Shown in pieces: positions 53,601-62,600 of a DNA stretch of 64,000 nt. The first letter of the stretch is position 1; every line of letters starts with the position of its first letter. The translations under genes and the position numbers were made by a program. Source of the stretch: Zygaena filipendulae (Eukaryota; Arthropoda; Insecta; Lepidoptera; Zygaenidae); assembly GCA_907165275.2 (NCBI GenBank), contig OU015659.1, positions 2,212,501-2,276,500 on the forward strand, in the 5' to 3' direction. The notes below the pieces were generated by a model. It did not search any database, had not been told where the DNA came from, and saw only the letters and a program-made list of their open reading frames with translations.

Positions 53601-56600
53601 AAGTACCTTGATTTTACTGTTCCCCCCCCCGATATCGTTTCACCAGCGTTTCATCCATTTCATCCTTGGCGGTTGTTTCTTTAATTGATTAGAAGATTAG
53701 CTTAAACACCACATCCACATTGATGTAATATAAGGAGGATATCCATGACTCTGACTTCAATCGGTAAATAGTTTCATGCAAACTGTCATCACATTTTCTT
53801 AGGGAGTTGAAATTTTAATTTTCAAAAGTCTTACTGCCCACATTATACCTAGTAAGATAAGAACTGTGGTGCGAAATTACAAGTCACTAAATATTATATT
53901 GATTCAGGTTGTGCATTGTTGAATCTTTGAATCATTCAGTCAGTAAACCATTCAGATTTCAGAGGGTCAATTCTGTTCACGAGAACATTCGTTCTCATTC
54001 GATACTAGCACACTTGCACTGAACCGATTGGTAATCGCGGGGAGGGTATTAAGGGAAGATCCTTATAGACAGAAGCGATGCCGCCCTTTGGACTACAGTT
54101 TTTATATTACAACATTTTTTGAATTGTTCATTTTATGATTATATGATTTTATTTGATGGTGTTCATTAAAGAGTTTATTATTATTATTACATATAATAAA
54201 AGTCCTCGCCGCGTCTGTCTGTCTTTTCGCGATAACCTCCAAAACTACTGACTGGATTTTCATGCTGTAATTTCATGCTGGATTTCATGATTTTCACGCC
54301 TATAGATAGAGTGATTCATGAGGAAGCTTTAGGTATATAATTTCCTAAGGTTTTGTGTAAATTGGTTGAAATATAACGATAATTGTTGGAAGTGTCGGAA
54401 AAAGCTAAGTCGCCTACGTTGTCAGGGGTACAGAAAAGGACATAGGGTACTTTTTATCCCGGAATCCCCCGGGAACTGCAAACTTAACGCGGGTGAAATC
54501 CCGGAGAACAGTTGGTGATAAACTAAATAAATAAGTTAATTAATAAACACCTGTCACGCGCCCCGCTATCACCCACAACGTGTCATTAGAACGCGGCATT
54601 GGCGACACATTGCTGATGCTAAATACATTTTGTGCAGATTAAATCCACTAATTAAGTTTTAACGGTAAATTAAACAAATCTAGTGGAACGAGCCGCTGGT
54701 CGCAGCTCGACCTAACGACTGAAGAAGCACTTGAGTGGCTAAAACCCCAATTACGGTTACTATGTGGTTGAAGCTAAATTAATAATAATTATATGTATTC
54801 TATTTTATCGTATTATGTTTTTTGTTCGTTACATAAAATCATGACCTAGGTATCTGTTAATCGTGCAGAAGTTGCAGAACTGATTTTGTCGGGTAGGTAA
54901 CTCGACAAATAACTTATTGCTCGCCACGTGGAAAATATGCAATTTGAGAATGTTTGAGTTTCAAATTTCTTCTAGACGACACGTTGTTGACTCACCACAC
55001 TATATATCTAATTATACCTACTAATTATATAAATGTGGAAGTTTGGATGCATGGATGGGTGTTTGCTACTCAATCACGCCAGAACAATGCTCGGAATTGG
55101 ATGGAATTTGGCACAGAGTAAGTAGTCCGGGGTTTTCCGCGCGAACACCGAAATTACCGCTAGTGAAACTGGGGGACATAGCTATTTTTTTATATGTGCC
55201 TACACGTTGTTGAGTCACCCGTCGATAATTAATGTGCCCCGCCCTTAATTAGGACGCGGTCGCACTTGGCCGGCGGAAACCTTAATGGTACCAACTCAGA
55301 CGAAATCTGAGGGTACCAAGGCGTTTTGCACACACATTATAAGAAAAGGCATAATCGTCGCATTTCTCGTTTAAAAACTCCTATCATTTTGCAACATAAA
55401 AGATAATAATTATTGTATTAAAAGCTTATCTATGACAATATCTAAAACATATTACAAATACATATGTAATAAAGAGTATGATAAAGCTAGAATAATATGT
55501 AGTAGTAATAATAATAAACACACACCGCCACCTGGTACCAAACTAAGAAGAGCTTGTAACTAATATAATACTACATAATATAATACAGACAACTAATATA
55601 ACATATTATGTATGTAGATATATATACTCTACATACTTTCCTTAGATATTCATTCGATAGGTAGGTTTTATGCAAACTAAACAGACACAGACTTAGGGTA
55701 AACAAACGTGCGTCACGTTAATGATGCTTAAATGAACAGAATCAGGCTGCAGTCTGTTCGCTTACCACCATCGATGCTGTTCATGATCTAATCACTAGTG
55801 AGTCTATCAAATACCTTTATAACTCTATGTAATTAATATCTAGTTAAAAAATAATGTTTTAAATTCTCGTAAAATATTTATCTTCTTTCTACGAGTACAC
55901 GAAGCCGCGGTGAGAGCGTTGTTGTAAAACGTTTAATCTTCGAACAATATTGACTTTATTATTACAAAAGTTCATTACGACACTGTCGTTATCTCTTCTT
56001 TCTTTGCTAGATTGTTTTTAATCGACTTATTGTTTCTTCAAAGTAAATTTTGCACACGTAAGATCTCATGGTGCCTCTCTTTTGTTTTGACGTCGATGAG
56101 AGAATATCTTTATTAATTATCACAATTCTGAAGAATCTAAGGATATAAAATATCCATCCACCGCTGAGAGTCTTGTAGTTGATCCAAGTGGATGGAGCAG
56201 GTAATGGTTTCAGGTCTTTCATCGACCCTATCGACCAGGAAACGCTTAAGCTCGAGCTTAGATTGGATACACAGCGTCAAATTAGCTGTCAAACAGGCCT
56301 AATTTCATACGGTGACTGGCAGGAATAAAAGGTAATATAACTAATCAACTTATTTATTCTAACCAAGATATACGCTTACATTATGACTGACCAAGACGCC
56401 TCACGTGTCAATCATTAACCAAACTAGACGTCGACTTCTGGACAGTGGGTTTTCTCCAAAGGATATCCACGACAGCCGGTTTTGTCCTCATTCATCAACT
56501 TGTTGCCACGTTAGACGCCCAGATCATCAGATCTCCATATACAGAGTGAATTTTTGAGACGGGACAGTAACGGCAGGTACCTTAACCGTTATAGTTACAG

Positions 56601-59600
56601 GAAAACGCTTTTAGGAGACTATCCATAAATTTTTAAGATATTCTGAACTGCATTTACAGATTATGGAAAAATGTACAGTCAGCAAGAAAATGGTCATTTT
56701 ACCCAAAAACTTTTCTGGATGCCAATCGATCCTGTTTCTTATAACGATCAAAAGTCTCTTCTGGACCGACTGAGGTTCGAGTACTAGAAATGTCAGAATC
56801 GCAAAAAAAAACTATATTGTGGAAGGTCTGCCCACACTACAAGCATGGGTATGGTCACCACATGAGGGCTTTCTCATGAGACATGTCTAGTACCATATGC
56901 TGAGAGAAGACGATGAAATGAATGAAGGATTTGTGTGTGTGTTCGCGTCCTGATTGATCATTGAGTCAATCCGCTCAATAAAAGCGGATCATCTATGCAA
57001 TGAGCACAACGCTATCTATTTATACGTATCTATATCAGTTGCACTCTATTAAACTGTTTTGGCGATTGAAAAAGCACAAGGCCATTCCGTTTTATCTTAT
57101 AGTTAAGAGCACAGCTATGAGGTCACTTTGGTAAATTATTTTCACAAATGACAAAGTCATCATTGAGTCAATCCGCTCAATAAAACCGGATCATCTATGC
57201 AATGAGCACAACGCTATCTATTTATACGTATCTATATCAGTTGCACTCTATTAAACTGTTTTGGCGATTGAAAAAGCACAAGGTCATTCCGTTTTATCTT
57301 ATAGTTAAGAGCACAGCTATGAGGTCACTTTGGTAAATTATTTTCACAAATGACAAAGTCACAGCTGTTCCCTACATTCCGTAAGCTGGCATATCATTTA
57401 ATCTGGTAAAATCCAACTCTACGCTATTACATCGTATGATGCATATACAATATACATATGTATAAAATATGGGAGGACAGATTCTAGAGGAGTTCGGGAA
57501 CTTAAAGCATACCACACCAGAAACAAAACTATAAAATATCTACATACTTACATTCTATATCAATGTTTACAGTTATTTTCTGTTTGAAATTACATACATG
57601 TATTGGTTACTTGAAAATCTGCATTTTGCTCCGTAGAAAAGATATCATGTCAAGAATGTGACCCCGCTATAAGTGAAAGTTGAATGCGATATTTTTACTA
57701 TGAATATTACCGACTAGCTGGTTCTCTCGCAGTGCCACCCGCGTGAATTTCGGAATTACCTCAGGCACTCATTGTATCCGAATTAAAAAGTCTCTTATGT
57801 CCTGTTTCTCGTTACAATCAAACAAATAACTTTTGCGCGCGGCGCCCCCAATTTTCGAACTAGCTCACAAACAAAAGTATGCTTTAGGATCGGTTCAGCA
57901 GTTCGAGAGATTATTCTCTGCCAATAAAAATAACACTACTTTTTCCCTCTAAAATATTAGAATACGAGTAGGTATAATACTGGATATAATATATACGTGG
58001 GATTTAATGGAAGCAACAGCCATCAGAGAGAATGATTGTACTTGTATCCATCGCAAACATCTGCGTGGCGTCCCGTCCTGACCTTGGGCAGGGGGTCGAT
58101 TAAGTCGAGTAAGTGAGCCCTTACGTCATAGACACCAATATATTAATATTATTGAGCTTGGTCACGAAGTCCAAATGCGATAACACCATCATATTATACT
58201 TCAATAACAATATAATGTGCACATAATAAATAATACAAAGACATGAGTACCTACGCAGATAGAGTGACACAAACACATTAGGTAAGTACTGCAAGTGTTA
58301 TTTTTCTAAGATTGGGTTATTGGGATAAACGACTGAATAAAAATTCAACGTAGGCATTTGTTTACGAGTAATCGCAAAAGACTGAGCTTACTGACGGAAT
58401 AAGTTGCTCATTCGAACATCGGTAGCAGGAATGCTGGTGATCGATCTTCGGTGGGGAACTATCGGTAGCGTCCATTACCGAACAAGCCCCTATTTTTTAA
58501 CCGACTTCCAAAAAGGAGGAGGTTCTATGTTCGATTGTATGTATGTTTTTTTTTAAGTATATTCACCTATTACTCGAAGACGGTTGGACCGATTTCAAAA
58601 ATTCTTTTTTTGTTTGAAAGGGTATACTCCCAATTAGGTCCCATTGCCACCAAGTCGCGATGTGATGATGGGATCTTGGAGAAATCGAGGGAACTCTTCA
58701 AAAATTATGGGCACACCTATAGCGATTTGGGTATTTTTTATAGTAAATCGTTCATTTGCTTTCGGAAAGCAAAATTTGAAGAAGTGGAACTGATGATGAA
58801 GACCACAGATGGGCATGGGAACTACTCAACAATAATAAGTATTTCACGGGTTCCGATTGGAGCGATTTCGCAAATAGTTTTTTTGTTTGCAAGGGGATAA
58901 TTCCGAATTGATTCCACTGTCACTAAGTCGAGATCTGATGATGAGATGTTAGAGTAATCGAGGGAACTCTTCAAAAATTATAGGTACGCCTATAGCGATT
59001 TTTGTATTTTTTATAGAAAATACTTTATTTGCTTTCGGAAAGCAAAATTTGAAGAAGTGGAACTGATGATCAAGACCACAGATGGTCATCGGAACTACTC
59101 AATAATAGGTATTTCACGGGTATTTTGTTATTTTTAGCTTTTTAGTTTTGTTTTTGGAAGTCGGCTTTAAATTTTTTGTTAAAATATAGTTTATTTAATT
59201 CACAATTTTCGAATTTTCCCTTTACTTGTGCTATAAGCCAAGTTCTCGTGCCAAATTTCATGATTCTAGGTCAACGGGAAGCACTCTTTTTGATAAAGAT
59301 CAACGTTTGATAGCGTTGGCCGTTGAGGTAGTTTAAGATTGTAGTCTTGAGTATTTGATATGCATTCAACTTGATATCTCTACGCGTTCCCGAAAAAAAA
59401 TGGTCTTGACTGACAGACAGACGGACAACAAAGTGCGGTTAGGATAAGGGTTTCTTTTTTTTCTTTGAGGTACGGAACCCTGAAAAACGCAAAAATTACC
59501 CGTTGCGACCTCAGATAGATAAAATACATTTTCATCCAATTCAGACTTTTTACGAGAACTGTCTGTCTGGCTGTCTGCCAACATGGGCACCGTAAAAAAA

Positions 59601-62600
59601 CAATCATCGTTAGGTATTAGCATAATATAATATATTATGTATATATGATTACCAACAAAATGTTGGCAAAGTGATGAACTATAGCCATAGTTCATCACGA
59701 ACAGCATTTTAATGACGCACCAATTTTTTGTCCGTTGCGCTATTACAGCTGGAAAAAATTAAAGCTGAACTTGAGCGAGTGGGAAAGGTCGGTACGGACT
59801 CAAACAGTCGTTCTTAATCTAGTTAGCTTAGAATATTTTATAGTAATTATGCAAGAGACGCCATTCGCGCAACTTACTGCACGAGAATCTGCTACTAATT
59901 AATAGCGCGGGGGGAGGGGTTTTACCACAGAGCGGAAAATCAGAAATAGAAGTGGCATCAACTTAGTCTAGAATGAAAAAAGATGAAAACCAGTGTCGCC
60001 GAGTGATTTTCGCACACAAAACTATTATCACGCACTGAAACACGTCAAGAAATGTATTAAACGCATTTTGGTTACGTTTTTACTTAGTCAATGTTTTAAA
60101 ATTTACAATTTTGGAAATATAGTGGAGATTATACTTGGAATGGCAGCAAACGAAGTTCTGGGCAAGTTAGAGCATCTGCTCTAACTTCCTTTGCAACAGT
60201 GGCGCGCCTTGCCTATATGTCCTCTCTAGTTAATTTATTTTCTCAATATACCTAGCAAATGCCGCGTCATTACGCACGCAAACAACCACAGACTAAACAA
60301 ATGAAAACTAGTGTCGCTGATTGATTTTTAAAAACATTCATTGACGTAACGAAATGTTCTACGCCATTGGTTTTTGCTTCGTCAGTTACTTTTCAAAATG
60401 CACAGTTTTGGGAATATCGTTGAAACATATTTCGCGGAAGTTTTGGGAAAGTTGGAGCATTTAATTTTGCTATTACTTCCTTTTGCGACTCCTCCTACTG
60501 TGCCTGATGCCTCTCTAGTTTTCTCTGTGCGAACTACCACAATACAAGCACACAACAGCTAAAAGAATAGGTACCTTCGCACACAAGTAATACAAGCTTT
60601 ATATCCATACATGGACGTGTATGAGCCTCGGTCTCGCAGACGGGTTTTCCTTCTGTTTATTGATTCTGTTTATGGATAGCAAATCCACATCGGACTTCCT
60701 TGCTTACCTTTCTTGACGGCTATCGATGATGGATGCCATCCCGGCACATTTGATAGTATAGCCTCCACCGCCTGTGAATATAACAAAAACTATTTCACTC
60801 AGAGTATCAAGCAATCGGCCCGATAAGTAGTTACTAGGTTGTCTAATAAATTTCAAATCAATTTCAAAAATACATGACGTGTCAAATGTACTTGACTTTA
60901 GTTGACCCCGACATCTATAGCTATATCCTAACTAATACTATAAATGCGAATGTGACTTTGTTTGTTTGTTACGATTTTACGACTTATCTAGATACACGTC
61001 GTCAGAGATACAAAAAATAACATAAGTAATTTTTTATGTCAGAGTTCTCAATTTTTTTTCCCACTTTCTAAACAACTATTTATTAATTGATTTTCGATAC
61101 TTTTTATCACGTTACAAAGACAACAGCAACGCTTTATAGAGATGCCTATGACGATCGTAATAATAAAATTATTAAAGATTAATATCTCAATCGTTCGAAA
61201 TGGGAACAATGTGTGCAGTCGATAACGACTCGACTCTGTTCGACACGACAATAGGGTGGTACTTGCATGAAATTTATAATAAGAAATTGTGTCAATATTT
61301 CAAAAATAGAGCCTTAGAAAAGCGTTATCGTGAAAGATTTACTAAAAATTTTTCAATAGTTTCCAAAATATTCAATTTTTAATTTTGTGAAACGGAACGT
61401 TGCAACGAAACACCAATCACAGCCAAGCTTGACACATGACGTCACTTTTATTTTTTTAGGAAACATTTACCTCTTTCAGAGAAGGCAAAAGAAACTAAGT
61501 GCATACAGTCAACGCATATTTTCCATTTTCTGAAGTTTTTTTACTTTAAAAAAATGCATCGGTAAGATGCATTTCGATTCTTTACTGGAACTTTTGAAAG
61601 TAAATCGACATAGTTCAACCTTAATTTCGCTTTTGGATATTGAAGTTATCTGTCTGTCAGTGTCACATGACCCTGTCAATACGACAGTGACATTTCTATC
61701 ACAGATTAATGAGGCGTAATTTTGAACTAGTGACGTCATTCCGCGTTTCGGCGGTAAGGTCTAAAGTAGGAACTTTGAAACGCTCTATTTTATTAATTCA
61801 TGCATATATTTTTTTCTTTTTCTTGCTTTGTTTAAGTAGGCCATATATCTTTAAAATAGACTGAAAAAAAAATTCATGCAAGTACCCTACTACACTGAAT
61901 GACCGTCGAACAATAGGTACCTACTTTACAGAATACCTAGTACCTACACAAGGCGTATGTGAAGCGTGCGCGCGAGCAAATGCAAACAAATTGATCGAAC
62001 AACACACGCATGCCGACCAAAGAATTTAATTTTGTCATCAGAGATATTCCGGAACTTTATTGCAGTTTATCTTCTGTCATATATCCATAAAACAGTAGGT
62101 ACCGGGACCACTGATAAGCAATGAATTATCAGTTTCATCACGCCCCGTAACTTGCAATTAGTAACAGTTAGGTATATTATTCTTTACAGCGAAAAACTGA
62201 AAAACAACGCACCGCCCAGATAACGTTACACTGTATTTTTAGGTAGGTAGGTACCTATCTATTTAAAACGAGATTCAAATACTGTAAACCCTCCAAGTTT
62301 TACTTTACAACATGTATATTACAAAGTATAAAGCAAACTCATTGATTTATGGTGTGGTATATCAATGAGCAAACGTCATTATTTGTCGGGTATATACAGG
62401 GTGTAATGAATGAGGGGTGTTCATTGGTCGGTTCTGGTCTGAAATATCTTAAAAAAAAACTCGAAATTTGAGCGCGTAACTTGCCGACCGGATGACGGAT
62501 CATACGAGCATCGATACGTTTTATTTGTACAATCATTGTACAATTACAATATCCATGTTGACACCATTCAAGGGGTGGGTTATGTGACTGTACAATAACC

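Noticed and set aside
58535..58900. 121-codon ORF as a host gene
   Set aside because: It lies wholly inside a dispersed repeat with inverted ends, and part of it is duplicated in the next unit.
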